Assembly (NCBI GenBank): GCA_029558715.1
Contig: JAKQEA010000113.1
Coordinates: forward strand, 37,282 to 101,281
DNA length: 64,000 nt
Direction: 5' to 3'
Origin: Bacteroidota bacterium
Lineage (GTDB): Bacteria > Bacteroidota > Bacteroidia > Chitinophagales > Chitinophagaceae
Part shown: positions 7,981 through 16,545 of the stretch, one piece after another
Layout: each line of letters begins with the position of its first letter
Position numbering within the stretch: the first letter of the stretch is position 1
Position numbers and translations under genes: made by a program
The notes under the pieces: model-generated
Databases searched by the model: none
Seen by the model: the letters and a program-made list of their open reading frames with translations, nothing else
What the model was told of the DNA's origin: nothing

Positions 7981-8664
7981 TTAAAAATTTTTCCAGAAGT
8001 TTTCAAACTCCTCCTTCGTTTTAAAAGGCCCTCTACCTTCACTAAAATCTTCGATATTGCAACTTTTTATTGAACTGATATTAGTCGTATTTCCGCTCCC
8101 TTTTACCTTCCCTGCTATTGAATGTTTATGCTGGACAAAAAATTCAATGTTGCTATACGGAGCTTCTAACTGTGCAGCCTCAATAATACTCCTTATTTCA
8201 ATATTCTTTAACTTAAGATTTCTGTCATAAAGGAAGCCTATAACCCAATGTTCGCTGTAATCACTATAAGGAAATAAAATTCCTTTTTTACCAGAAGGAT
8301 CCTGAAGATATGACCGGTAAGAGCCTAATGTAAATGCAAAAGGTTTGACATTACCATTCTTTAATTTTTGCCGATAGGTCGACTTGATATCGACAGCAAT
8401 TTTCGAATTGGGCTTTGCCGGATCAAATAACGTAAATTCCGGATATTGATTTTGCACCCCTTTGAACAGTTCGTATCCGTTCTGTTCTGCTATTTCAATA
8501 ATTACAGGTTCACATAAAATTTCAAAAATACCTGACAAAATCTTAGAGTCATAGGATAAAGTATAAACTTTTGAACTTTTTGTAAGAACTCCTACCAAAT
8601 CCCATTCCAATCCATTAGGATATAATCTTGTGATTGCATTTTTAAATTCGTCCTTAAAATTCAT
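7981..8664 (-). CDS. EcoRV-like type II restriction endonuclease
   Basis: 227 residues, against 245 for EcoRV, and alignable to it by eye from end to end. Active-site elements seen: Glu48 (EcoRV Glu45) in GIFEIL; YPEFTL at 74-79, where EcoRV has YPDFTL with catalytic Asp74; Asp92 and Lys94 in VDIKSTY (EcoRV Asp90 and Lys92). The DNA-recognition loop GSGNTTN (189-195) is identical to that of EcoRV, and the minor-groove Q-loop QNQYP (71-75) is similar, so the predicted site is GATATC cut to blunt ends. The one notable change is Glu76 in place of the catalytic Asp. The chain lacks the last C-terminal segment of EcoRV. It precedes the methylase gene and follows cysS by 9 bases. Confidence 0.92.
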   Translation of the reverse strand: MNFKDEFKNAITRLYPNGLEWDLVGVLTKSSKVYTLSYDSKILSGIFEILCEPVIIEIAEQNGYELFKGVQNQYPEFTLFDPAKPNSKIAVDIKSTYRQKLKNGNVKPFAFTLGSYRSYLQDPSGKKGILFPYSDYSEHWVIGFLYDRNLKLKNIEIRSIIEAAQLEAPYSNIEFFVQHKHSIAGKVKGSGNTTNISSIKSCNIEDFSEGRGPFKTKEEFENFWKNF

Positions 8665-8668
8665 ATTT

Positions 8669-8676
8669 CAAATTTA
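8669..8676 (-). promoter_or_regulatory. -7 promoter element of the restriction gene, overlapping the cysS stop
   Basis: Read on the minus strand this is TAAATTTG, an exact TAnnTTTG match that begins with the cysS stop codon TAA. It ends 4 bases before the endonuclease ATG. The restriction-modification pair may thus be transcribed independently of cysS, from an mRNA that begins almost at the start codon. Confidence 0.45.
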
Positions 8677-10176
8677 GTCTATATTCCAACTCATATCACC
8701 ACCCTTTTCATCCTTCAGGATGATTCCTAACTGTGCAAGCTGGTTTCTGATTTTATCAGATGTAACAAAATCTTTTTTCCCTTTTGCTTCCTTACGGATA
8801 TCAATCAGCAATTGCATTACACCCTGTAGTTTTGAGTTATCTGCTTCGTTTACGGATTTAAGGCCAAAAATATCTTCTACCCATATTTTAAAGTTGCGTT
8901 GCAGTAACCCAAATGTCTGCTTCGACAAGGCGGATACCGGAATTGTTTTATCCTTCATAGAGTTGATCACCGGAACGATCTCAAACATATTAGCCAGTAC
9001 TTTTGCAGTACTGAAGTCATCATTCATAAATTCATCAAACTCCTCAACCAGCTTTTTTACTTTAGACTCCAGTCCGGCATCACTTGCTTCCTGCAGTGAA
9101 TCTTCCTGTTTTAATTTACCAAGGTTTTCATAGGCATCCCACAATCTTTTCAACCCTTTCTCTGATGCCAGCAGGGCCTCATTACTAAAATCCAATGTAC
9201 TCCTGTAATGTGTTTGCAGAATAAAAAAGCGAATTGTCATCGGGTGAAAAGCTTTCTCCAGCAATGGATGATCCCCGCTGAACAACTCAGTAAGCTTTAT
9301 CACATTGTTATAGCTTTTCCCCATTTTACGGCCGTTAATGGTGATCATATTATTATGAATCCAGTAACGAACCGGTGCAGTATGATTACAGATAGTACTT
9401 TGAGCTATTTCACTTTCATGATGCGGAAACAAGAGATCCATACCACCGCCATGAATATCAAACTGTGCCCCCAGGTATTTGGTGGCCATAGCCGAGCACT
9501 CAATATGCCAGCCGGGGAAACCTGCTCCCCAGGGGCTTTGCCAGCGCATTATATGCTCAGGTGCTGCATTTTTCCATAAAGCAAAATCAGCTGTATCTCT
9601 TTTTTCCTCCTGCCCTTCCAGTTCCCTGGTTGTTTCCAGCAGGTCTTCGATTATCCTACCGCTTAGTTTACCATATTTATGAGAAGCAGCATATTTTTTT
9701 ACATCGAAATAAACAGAACCATTTACTTCATAAGCATAGCCCGCCTCTATGATCTTTTTAATCATTTCAATCTGCTCTACAATGTGGCCGGTGGCTGTAG
9801 GCTCAATAGAAGGTGGTATAGTATTAAACTGTGCCATGGCCCAATGGAACAAGTTGGTGTATTTCTGCACCAGCTCCATGGGTTCCAGCTTCTCCAGTAC
9901 CGCTTTTTTTGAAATCTTATCCTCTGCTTCTCTTCCTTCTTCTTCAAAATGACCGGCATCTGTAATGTTGCGAACATACCGGACTTTATTACCCAAAAAG
10001 GTGAGATAACGATAGATCACATCAAATGTTATGTAAGGCCTTGCATGCCCCAGGTGGCTTTCACCGCTCACGGTGGGGCCGCACACATACATCCCCACAT
10101 GACCGGGAGTAATGGATTTGAAAACCTCTTTTTGCCTTGTTATTGAATTATATACCTTAAGCTGACTCATGATCAA
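8674..10176 (-). CDS. cysS: Cysteine-tRNA ligase
   Basis: 500 residues, normal length. It charges tRNA-Cys with cysteine in the cytoplasm. Class I signatures are present: HLGH (41-44) for HIGH and KMGKS for KMSKS, in GRKMGKSYNN. Zinc ligands are Cys32 in YVCGP, the Cys of HIECSAMA and the His/Glu of PHHESE. The second methionine, MSQLKVYN at base 10170, is an equally good start. The restriction gene begins 9 bases after its stop, on the same strand. Confidence 0.96.
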   Translation of the reverse strand: MIMSQLKVYNSITRQKEVFKSITPGHVGMYVCGPTVSGESHLGHARPYITFDVIYRYLTFLGNKVRYVRNITDAGHFEEEGREAEDKISKKAVLEKLEPMELVQKYTNLFHWAMAQFNTIPPSIEPTATGHIVEQIEMIKKIIEAGYAYEVNGSVYFDVKKYAASHKYGKLSGRIIEDLLETTRELEGQEEKRDTADFALWKNAAPEHIMRWQSPWGAGFPGWHIECSAMATKYLGAQFDIHGGGMDLLFPHHESEIAQSTICNHTAPVRYWIHNNMITINGRKMGKSYNNVIKLTELFSGDHPLLEKAFHPMTIRFFILQTHYRSTLDFSNEALLASEKGLKRLWDAYENLGKLKQEDSLQEASDAGLESKVKKLVEEFDEFMNDDFSTAKVLANMFEIVPVINSMKDKTIPVSALSKQTFGLLQRNFKIWVEDIFGLKSVNEADNSKLQGVMQLLIDIRKEAKGKKDFVTSDKIRNQLAQLGIILKDEKGGDMSWNID

Positions 10177-10361
10177 TATATTATGTCGGCGCTTATCCTA
10201 TTGAAAATAATTGTCCCGTTCTGAAACACCGCAAAGATGATTAAAATAGTTTGATTATAAGGCCCGCACCGGGCCGGATAAATTACTTATCCCGGGAAGG
10301 ACAGCAACAACAAGTATCGATAAAATAGTAATTCATTGCAGATAAAGATATGTTTTTCTTT

Positions 10362-11483
10362 CTACTTTTTCAACTCTACATCAGCCACCAGCATGAAATG
10401 ATCTGAATATTTTTTGGTAACCCGTTTGAACTGTTTAACGGAAAAATTATGGTCCGCAAAAATATAGTCGATGCGCAGTGTAGGCGAAAGGCCTGTAAAA
10501 GTTCTTCCTATCCCGGTCCCTTTCTTCAAAAAAGCATCCTGCATATTGCCCTTTACGGTAGAGTACGTATATGAATTGGGCACATCATTCAGGTCAGCAC
10601 AAAAAAGTAAAGGATGCGGACTGTTACCGATTACTTCATGTACTATATCCGCTTGTATGCTCCGGTTAGTAATTCCCCTTTTCAGTTTAGATAAAATACC
10701 TTTTGAATTACTTAGTAAGCTATCTTCTGCTGTCTTTATTTTTTCAATTCTCTCATAATCGTTTTTACTGAACTGGAGCGATTGCAGATGGGTGGTATAA
10801 AAACGTATGGTATCCCCGTTGACTTTTATATCTGCATGCAGCAACACATCCGGCAGGGTGGGTCGGGGATAACGGATACGGCCGCTGTCTATTATTGGAA
10901 AACGGGAAAAGATAATAGAGCTGTAATAATGATTATCTCCATCTTCATCAAAAGAAAAATAATAGTAAGGATATCCCAGCTCCTGCTGAACAGTTTCGAT
11001 ATTATTGTAATACGCCGGGTTGGTAGAAGTATGGAATTCCTGCAAGCAAAGCACATCTGCATCCTGTTGCTTTAAAAGATCAAGCATTTTAAGCCTCATC
11101 GCACTTCCCTTGTTAGTATTACGTTTTAATTCAATAAACCTGGCTACATTCCAGCTTACCACCCGTATCGATCCGGGTTCCCTGTTGTAATTAAATGTTT
11201 TTGGCGTATGAAAAGCTAAAAAAACCAATATACTTTTAATACCCAGGAGCAGGGTCACAAATGAGATCAGTGCTTGCTTTGGTTTTAAGATCATGAGCCA
11301 GCCGAATAAAAAAAATAGTACCAACAGCAATAAAAAAGGAAATGCCAGGCCAAGAAAAGAAATAAACCACCATTTTTGAGGATTCAGTAAAGGTACCAGG
11401 CAGGAAAGCAAAAAAAAGAATGCCACCACAACATTGGAATAGATAAAAAACCGCTTGGTGAAAAGTCGGAGCTTGCTGGCCAT
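10362..11483 (-). CDS. Membrane-anchored endonuclease/exonuclease/phosphatase family protein
   Basis: 373 residues. Three hydrophobic helices (about 14-34, 41-63, 70-91) anchor a C-terminal EEP domain (104-373), which probably faces the periplasm. EEP motifs are complete: WNVARF, the catalytic Glu in CLQEF, FCADLNDVPNS, and the terminal YSDHFMLV His. Such proteins in Bacteroidota are metal-dependent phosphohydrolases of unknown substrate (nucleic acid, phospholipid or inositol phosphate). It is a single gene, divergent from the DUF1569-like gene. Confidence 0.82.
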   Translation of the reverse strand: MASKLRLFTKRFFIYSNVVVAFFFLLSCLVPLLNPQKWWFISFLGLAFPFLLLLVLFFLFGWLMILKPKQALISFVTLLLGIKSILVFLAFHTPKTFNYNREPGSIRVVSWNVARFIELKRNTNKGSAMRLKMLDLLKQQDADVLCLQEFHTSTNPAYYNNIETVQQELGYPYYYFSFDEDGDNHYYSSIIFSRFPIIDSGRIRYPRPTLPDVLLHADIKVNGDTIRFYTTHLQSLQFSKNDYERIEKIKTAEDSLLSNSKGILSKLKRGITNRSIQADIVHEVIGNSPHPLLFCADLNDVPNSYTYSTVKGNMQDAFLKKGTGIGRTFTGLSPTLRIDYIFADHNFSVKQFKRVTKKYSDHFMLVADVELKK

Positions 11484-11569
11484 TGATGCAATTTAAGAAA
11501 AACTATGGCGCCATATAGTATAGTGATGTGTTTAAAACTTTGTAAATTGGTTGATTCAAAGCACAACTG

Positions 11570-12049
11570 ATGAGTTTAGAAAAAGAGAATTTCCTCCGGA
11601 CTAAATTAATTACCCTTTTACAGAGGTTGGACCCGGCCACTCCTTCCCGCTGGGGCAAGATGAGTGTACAGCAAATGATAGAACATTACGGTGGTGATGC
11701 AGTCAGAAATGCAAATGGTCGGCTAAAAATAGAGACTATCATTACTCCCCCGGAACAACTTGACAGAATGAGAGAGTTTATGATGAGCGAAAAACCTTTT
11801 AAGGAAAATACTAAAAACCCGCTAATGGGTGAAGAGCCAGCCCCACTTCGATATAAAACAGTGCAGGGCGCCATTGGCGCCCTGCAACAGGAGTTGATCT
11901 ATTTTTTTGAAGCCTATGAAAAGAATCCTGCAATGATCATACGAAATCCCTTTTTTGGCGACCTGAATTTCGAACAAAACGTACAGTTACTCTACAAACA
12001 TGCATTGCATCACCTGAGGCAGTTCGGGGTTGAACCAGTTGCCGTTTAA
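11570..12049 (+). CDS. DinB/DUF1569-like protein
   Basis: 159 residues, without a signal peptide. The spacing of the helices and the His residues (MSVQQMIEHYGGD near 40 and HALHHLRQFG near 150) fit the four-helix DinB/YfiT-like metal-binding fold of the DUF1569 group. In that fold the histidines hold a divalent metal; some relatives are thiol-dependent S-transferases, but the reaction here is unknown. Its stop codon directly abuts the stop of the convergent gene at 12050, with no base between. Confidence 0.65.
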   Translation: MSLEKENFLRTKLITLLQRLDPATPSRWGKMSVQQMIEHYGGDAVRNANGRLKIETIITPPEQLDRMREFMMSEKPFKENTKNPLMGEEPAPLRYKTVQGAIGALQQELIYFFEAYEKNPAMIIRNPFFGDLNFEQNVQLLYKHALHHLRQFGVEPVAV

Positions 12050-12520
12050 CTACTTTTTTTTCAATAAAGAATCAGCTCTTGCTAATCCACCCAGGATGGC
12101 TTCTTTTACTTTAGTTACTTTCAGCTTTTCTTCTGCCAGGTATTTCACCCGCTGTTCTAAATTATCTTTTGCAGAATCCATATTAAATTCAACCATCCAT
12201 TTATCCATAGCAAAATCTGCATAGTTCAGGTCATTGATCAGAGATTCCAGTTTTGACTTCAATTCAGCTGCTGCAGCCTGCGCTTTTAAAGGCAGTCTGG
12301 CTATAGAGTCAAGCATTTGTTGAGCTTCCTTTTGAGCGCCTCTTATTTTCCCCATTTTCGGCATTACTTCATCATGTCCCGCCATCACATCATTGTAAAG
12401 ACTGTCTGCTCCATTCTTAGGAGCCTCTTTTTTAGGTCCATGGCCCTCATGTGATTTTTCATTATTACAGGCAATCATCAATGCCAATACCATTACAGGA
12501 AGAATAATCCTTTTTATCAT
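12050..12520 (-). CDS. Small helical lipoprotein of unknown function
   Basis: About 156 residues from the ATG at 12520; an upstream ATG at 12544 would add 8 residues before the signal sequence and is less likely. MIKRII then a hydrophobic stretch ends in LMIAC, a lipobox. After the Cys comes a His/Lys-rich linker with HEGHG, then a long, charged, probably coiled helical region to the end (KLESLINDLNYADFAMDK is typical). No enzyme motif. Similar Bacteroidota proteins are sometimes labelled viral A-type inclusion protein, a name without functional support. It follows the 12534-12920 gene by 13 bases and is likely co-expressed with it. Confidence 0.7.
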   Translation of the reverse strand: MIKRIILPVMVLALMIACNNEKSHEGHGPKKEAPKNGADSLYNDVMAGHDEVMPKMGKIRGAQKEAQQMLDSIARLPLKAQAAAAELKSKLESLINDLNYADFAMDKWMVEFNMDSAKDNLEQRVKYLAEEKLKVTKVKEAILGGLARADSLLKKK

Positions 12521-12533
12521 GATCGTTAATTTT

Positions 12534-12920
12534 TTAATGTTCACATTTTTCAGTTATCTCGTGGAACAGGGTGTGAAGTTCCGTTAATTGCCCTTTTATA
12601 TCACTATCAGAAGCATTTTTCTTTACTAATTTGTCCAGTTTTTTGGCGCCTTTAACCAGTTTTCCAAGACTTTTTTGAATCGCCGTCTTATCATATCCGG
12701 CCGGTGCAGTTGAATTTTTCCAGGCAATAGCTTTTTCCACCATTTCAACGCTACGACTTTTTATGGGTTCCAGCTTTCCTTCCTCAGCCGGGTGAAAGGT
12801 CTTGCTCATAATTTCATGAAAAGCCTCTTTTTCATTCCATTTTGCCTTTTCCTGAGCCTGAGCTGGCTTAGCAAAGAATAATGCAGTTAAGACAGATACA
12901 AACAATACCATTTTTTTCAT
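12534..12920 (-). CDS. Small exported helical protein of unknown function
   Basis: 128 residues from the ATG at 12920. The longer reading frame to 12983 would run through the promoter element at 12940-12947, so the shorter start is preferred. A signal peptide ends in KPAQAQ (about residue 22). The mature part is predicted all-helical, Lys-rich, and ends in FHEITEKCEH, with a CxH and several His residues that might bind metal or haem. FHEIMSKTFHPAEEG near the mature N terminus also carries two His. No family is recognised with confidence; the fold could resemble a cytochrome c'-like four-helix bundle but lacks CxxCH. Confidence 0.7.
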   Translation of the reverse strand: MKKMVLFVSVLTALFFAKPAQAQEKAKWNEKEAFHEIMSKTFHPAEEGKLEPIKSRSVEMVEKAIAWKNSTAPAGYDKTAIQKSLGKLVKGAKKLDKLVKKNASDSDIKGQLTELHTLFHEITEKCEH

Positions 12921-12939
12921 ATACTGATTTTTTAGACCG

Positions 12940-12947
12940 CAAAGGTA
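12940..12947 (-). promoter_or_regulatory. -7 promoter element of the small exported protein operon
   Basis: TACCTTTG on the minus strand, an exact TAnnTTTG match, 19 bases before the ATG at 12920. Confidence 0.45.
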
Positions 12948-13038
12948 AAAGCAGTGTATTTCAGTATCTATGATAAAAATCATTCTTTACCTGTTTTCAC
13001 ATTTCAGGTAATTTCGCTATTGTAATAATGATTGCTTT

Positions 13039-15132
13039 ATGCTCAAACTGGAGAACTATATTACCGGCAAATGGATAACAGGTGATGGAGATGGTCAGCT
13101 ATTGTATAATGCGGTGACAGGTGAGGCTGTAGCTGCTGCCAGCACCAAAGGCCTGGATTTTAAAAGTATTATCGAGTACGGCAGAACGGTTGGCAACCCG
13201 GCCCTTCGAAAAATGACCTTTCACCAACGGGGAAATATGCTTAAAGCACTGGCTCTGCATCTGCGGAATCATCTTGAAAAATTCTATACCATCAGCTACC
13301 AGACAGGTGCCACCAAAGCTGATAGCTGGGTGGATATTGAAGGCGGTATCGGAAATCTTTTTGCCAATGCATCGTTACGCCGAAAGTTTCCTGATGAAAC
13401 TTTCTGTATTGACGGTGAAAGCCACAACCTTAGTAAGAATAATACTTTCATGGGAACACATATTCTTGTTCCGAAAGAGGGTGTGGCGTTACATATCAAT
13501 GCTTTTAATTTTCCCGTATGGGGTATGCTGGAAAAAATTGCAGTAAACCTGCTGGCAGGGGTTCCTGCGATTGTAAAGCCCGCCACTGTCACTTCCTATT
13601 TAACAGAAGCGGTGGTAAAAGAGATCATTGCTTCCGGAATTTTACCGGTAGGATCCCTACAATTGATCTGTGGGAGTACAGGAGATCTGCTGGATCATGT
13701 TACTTCACAGGATGTGATAACATTCACCGGAAGTGCTTCTACCGGTTTGATGTTGAAAAAAACTCCGGCTATATTGGATAATAATGTGCCATTCAACATG
13801 GAGGCAGATAGTCTTAACTGTATTGTTCTCGGGGAAGACGTAACTCCTGATAAACCGGAGTGGGATATTTTTATTAAAGAGATAAGAAAAGAAATGACAT
13901 TGAAAGCCGGCCAGCGTTGTACCGGTATCCGCAGAATATTTGTTCCTGAAAACAAAATGGAAGATATATGGAAAGCTATTTCCACTTCCTTATCACAAAC
14001 CACTATTGGCAACCCGTTAAATTCAGCAGTAAGGATGGGGAGCCTGGCGGGACAAAAACAACGTACTGAAGTAAAAGAACAAGTGCAAAAGCTATTGGCC
14101 GCTTCCCAAATTGTTTATGGCTCATTAGACAGTGTGGAAGTAATAGATGCTGATCCAAAAAAAGGGGCATTTATATCTCCTGTTTTACTGATGAATGCTT
14201 TGCCGTGGGCTTCAGTGACAGGCTATACAACAAATCCTTCGCATGAAGTGGAAGCTTTCGGACCAGTTAGTACTATCATGCCATACAAAAACATGGATGA
14301 TGCAATTGCGTTGAGTAAACTGGGCAAAGGCAGCCTGGTAAGTACTATCGTTACTGCCGATTACAAAGAAGCAAGACAGTATGTAGTGGGAGCAGCCACA
14401 CATCATGGCAGGATACTCGTATTAAATGATGAATGTGCCAGGGAAAGTACAGGTCATGGATCACCATTGCCTTTATTAGTACATGGTGGTCCCGGTCGTG
14501 CTGGTGGCGGCGAAGAAATGGGTGGTCTTCGTGGTGTAAAACATTACCTGCAACGCACCGCTTTACAGGGATCCCCAACCACCATTACCGCCATCACCAA
14601 TGTATATCAACCTAATGCAAAGGGTAAAGAACCCGGTAAACATCCTTTCAAAAAATATTTTGAAGAACTGCAGATAGGCGACCAGATCATTACAGATAAA
14701 AGAGTGATCACTTCAGAGGACATTGATCGTTTTGCAGATCTGAGCGGAGATCATTTTTATGCGCATATTAAAACAACTGATTTTACCGGAACTATGTTTG
14801 AACAGCAGGTAGCTCATGGTTATTTTATCATGAGTGTTGCTGCCGGGTTATTTGTGGATAGTTATGAAAAGAATCCGGTTCTGTTAAATTATGGCATAGA
14901 TGAATTACGCTTTACCAAGCCTGTTTACCCCGGTGCAGAAGTATATATCCGCTTTACCTGCAAAGAAAAACTACCCAATGATAAACGGGTGATCGAAAAA
15001 CCCGAAGATTTTAAAAGAGGTGATGATATTGATAAAGGCATTGTGAAATGGCTGGTAGAATTTTTAGATGAAACAAATGAAATAACAGGAGTAGCGACAA
15101 TACTGACAATGGTAGCGAAAAAGTTACAATAA
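13039..15132 (+). CDS. paaZ: Bifunctional aldehyde dehydrogenase / oxepin-CoA hydrolase PaaZ
   Basis: 697 residues. The N-terminal aldehyde dehydrogenase (1-520) has Glu255 in NMEADS and the nucleophile Cys294 in GQRCTG, corresponding to E256 and C295 of E. coli PaaZ. The C-terminal MaoC-like hot-dog hydratase (535-697) has the Asp571/His576 pair in GDHFYAH, matching D561/H566. In aerobic phenylacetate degradation PaaZ opens the oxepin-CoA ring and oxidises the resulting semialdehyde. An enoyl-CoA hydratase gene follows 19 bases later, but no other paa gene (epoxidase paaABCDE, ligase paaK) is in the window. Confidence 0.93.
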   Translation: MLKLENYITGKWITGDGDGQLLYNAVTGEAVAAASTKGLDFKSIIEYGRTVGNPALRKMTFHQRGNMLKALALHLRNHLEKFYTISYQTGATKADSWVDIEGGIGNLFANASLRRKFPDETFCIDGESHNLSKNNTFMGTHILVPKEGVALHINAFNFPVWGMLEKIAVNLLAGVPAIVKPATVTSYLTEAVVKEIIASGILPVGSLQLICGSTGDLLDHVTSQDVITFTGSASTGLMLKKTPAILDNNVPFNMEADSLNCIVLGEDVTPDKPEWDIFIKEIRKEMTLKAGQRCTGIRRIFVPENKMEDIWKAISTSLSQTTIGNPLNSAVRMGSLAGQKQRTEVKEQVQKLLAASQIVYGSLDSVEVIDADPKKGAFISPVLLMNALPWASVTGYTTNPSHEVEAFGPVSTIMPYKNMDDAIALSKLGKGSLVSTIVTADYKEARQYVVGAATHHGRILVLNDECARESTGHGSPLPLLVHGGPGRAGGGEEMGGLRGVKHYLQRTALQGSPTTITAITNVYQPNAKGKEPGKHPFKKYFEELQIGDQIITDKRVITSEDIDRFADLSGDHFYAHIKTTDFTGTMFEQQVAHGYFIMSVAAGLFVDSYEKNPVLLNYGIDELRFTKPVYPGAEVYIRFTCKEKLPNDKRVIEKPEDFKRGDDIDKGIVKWLVEFLDETNEITGVATILTMVAKKLQ

Positions 15133-15151
15133 CAGATTAAATGTATGGATT

Positions 15152-15910
15152 ATGACAACCGCATATGTTAAAAGTGAATTTCATAAAGGCATTACAATTA
15201 TTGAGTTTTTTCATCCGCAAAGCAATTCTTTGCCAGGCAAAATATTAGAAGAACTGGCACAGTCAGTTCATGCTGCTGGTAATGATACTGACACTAAACT
15301 TATCATAATTCGCAGCGCAGGAGAAAAGGCATTTTGTGCCGGTGCTTCATTTGATGAACTGGCAGCTATAAAGAATAAGGAAGAAGGTTTGCAATTTTTC
15401 AGTGGTTTTGCCCATGTAATAAATGCGATACGGATTTGCCCTAAACTGATCATCGGTCGTATTCATGGTAAATGTGTGGGTGGTGGTGTTGGTTTAGCTG
15501 CTGCTGTTGATTATGCGATAGCCACAGAAGCGGCAGAAGTAAAATTGAGTGAATTGGCTGTTGGCATCGGGCCGTTTGTTGTAGGCCCTGCGGTAGAGAG
15601 AAAGATCGGCACTTCTGCATTTTCACAACTGGCCATTGATGCCACCCGCTGGCGCAGTGCCGAATGGGCAAGAAACAAGGGATTATTTGCTGAACTGTAC
15701 GCTACAACAGAAGAAATGGATGAGGCTATAAACAGGCTTGGCTATCTGCTTGTCAATTCAAGCCCGGAAGCAATGGCCGAAATGAAAAAAGTATTCTGGA
15801 AGGAAACTGAACATTGGGATAAATTGTTAATCGAAAGAGCCGCTATCAGCGGAAAATTAGTACTGAGTGAGTTTACCAAAAATGCCATTGAAACTTTCAA
15901 GAAGAAATAG
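15152..15910 (+). CDS. Enoyl-CoA hydratase/isomerase family protein
   Basis: 252 residues, crotonase fold. The oxyanion-hole segments are FCAGASFDEL (about 63-72) and KCVGGGVGLA (about 107-116). One acidic residue is in KLSELAVG where hydratases carry their first catalytic Glu; the position of the second Glu falls in LAIDATRW and seems to be replaced, so an isomerase-like or altered activity is possible. Placed 19 bases after paaZ, it probably acts in the same CoA-thioester pathway (PaaF/PaaG-like). Its stop TAG overlaps the GTG start of the next gene by one base. Confidence 0.83.
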   Translation: MTTAYVKSEFHKGITIIEFFHPQSNSLPGKILEELAQSVHAAGNDTDTKLIIIRSAGEKAFCAGASFDELAAIKNKEEGLQFFSGFAHVINAIRICPKLIIGRIHGKCVGGGVGLAAAVDYAIATEAAEVKLSELAVGIGPFVVGPAVERKIGTSAFSQLAIDATRWRSAEWARNKGLFAELYATTEEMDEAINRLGYLLVNSSPEAMAEMKKVFWKETEHWDKLLIERAAISGKLVLSEFTKNAIETFKKK

Positions 15911-16545
15911 TGCAGCAATTCGATTCCTCCAATTTTCATTCTATTTGTGATAAACTATCCCGGAAAGACAGGGAGCTCAAGGGAATAATAAAACAGTATG
16001 GCTATCCGCCTATGTGGACAAGGCCAGCTACTTTCCAAACGTTAATTCTTACTATTCTCGAGCAACAGGTTTCACTGGCTTCTGCCTATGCTGCTTTTAA
16101 GAAGCTGAAAGAAAAGATCGGGTATGTAACTCCTGCCAAATTGCTTCAACTTACAGACGAAGAAATGAGGTCCTGTTATTTTACACGGCAAAAGACAGGC
16201 TATGCAAGAGGATTGGCTGAAGCAGTACAATCAAAGAAGATTAACCTGAAGAAACTTTCCTCACTCCCTGATGAAGAAGTAAGAAATGAATTGATAAAAC
16301 TAAAAGGCATCGGCCACTGGACAGTGGATGTGTACCTCATGCATGCCCTCCAGCGAACCGATCTTTTTCCTTTAGGGGATATTGCTTTGGTTAATAGTTT
16401 GAAAGAGGTAAAGCAATTGCATCCGCATATTTCAAAAGAAGAGATGCTGGAAATAGCAGCACCCTGGCGGCCTTACCGGACGATCGCAGCTATGATTTTG
16501 TGGCATGCCTACATTAAAAAGAGAAATATCAAACTACAGGACTGA
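15910..16545 (+). CDS. AlkA-type DNA-3-methyladenine glycosylase, second copy
   Basis: 211 residues, GTG start overlapping the preceding stop codon by one base (TAGTG), so translational coupling is likely. HhH motif [10 protein letters not shown] (about 131-140) is followed by the loop [10 protein letters not shown] with the catalytic Asp. [14 protein letters not shown] near 50-63 is the typical AlkA/MAG N-terminal helix pair. It removes alkylated purines from DNA. It is diverged from the gene at 3418-4050. The end overlaps the 3' end of the convergent macro-domain gene by 17 bases. Confidence 0.85.
   Translation: MQQFDSSNFHSICDKLSRKDRELKGIIKQYGYPPMWTRPATFQTLILTILEQQVSLASAYAAFKKLKEKIGYVTPAKLLQLTDEEMRSCYFTRQKTGYARGLAEAVQSKKINLKKLSSLPDEEVRNELIKLKGIGHWTVDVYLMHALQRTDLFPLGDIALVNSLKEVKQLHPHISKEEMLEIAAPWRPYRTIAAMILWHAYIKKRNIKLQD

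Noticed and set aside
8720..9133. 137-residue plus-strand frame opposite cysS
   Set aside because: Antisense shadow of a clear housekeeping gene; no start signals and no recognisable fold.
10261..10275. Short G+C palindrome (GGCCCG/CGGGCC) downstream of the EEP gene
   Set aside because: Only 6 bp with a 3-base loop and no T-run in either direction; not enough for a terminator call.
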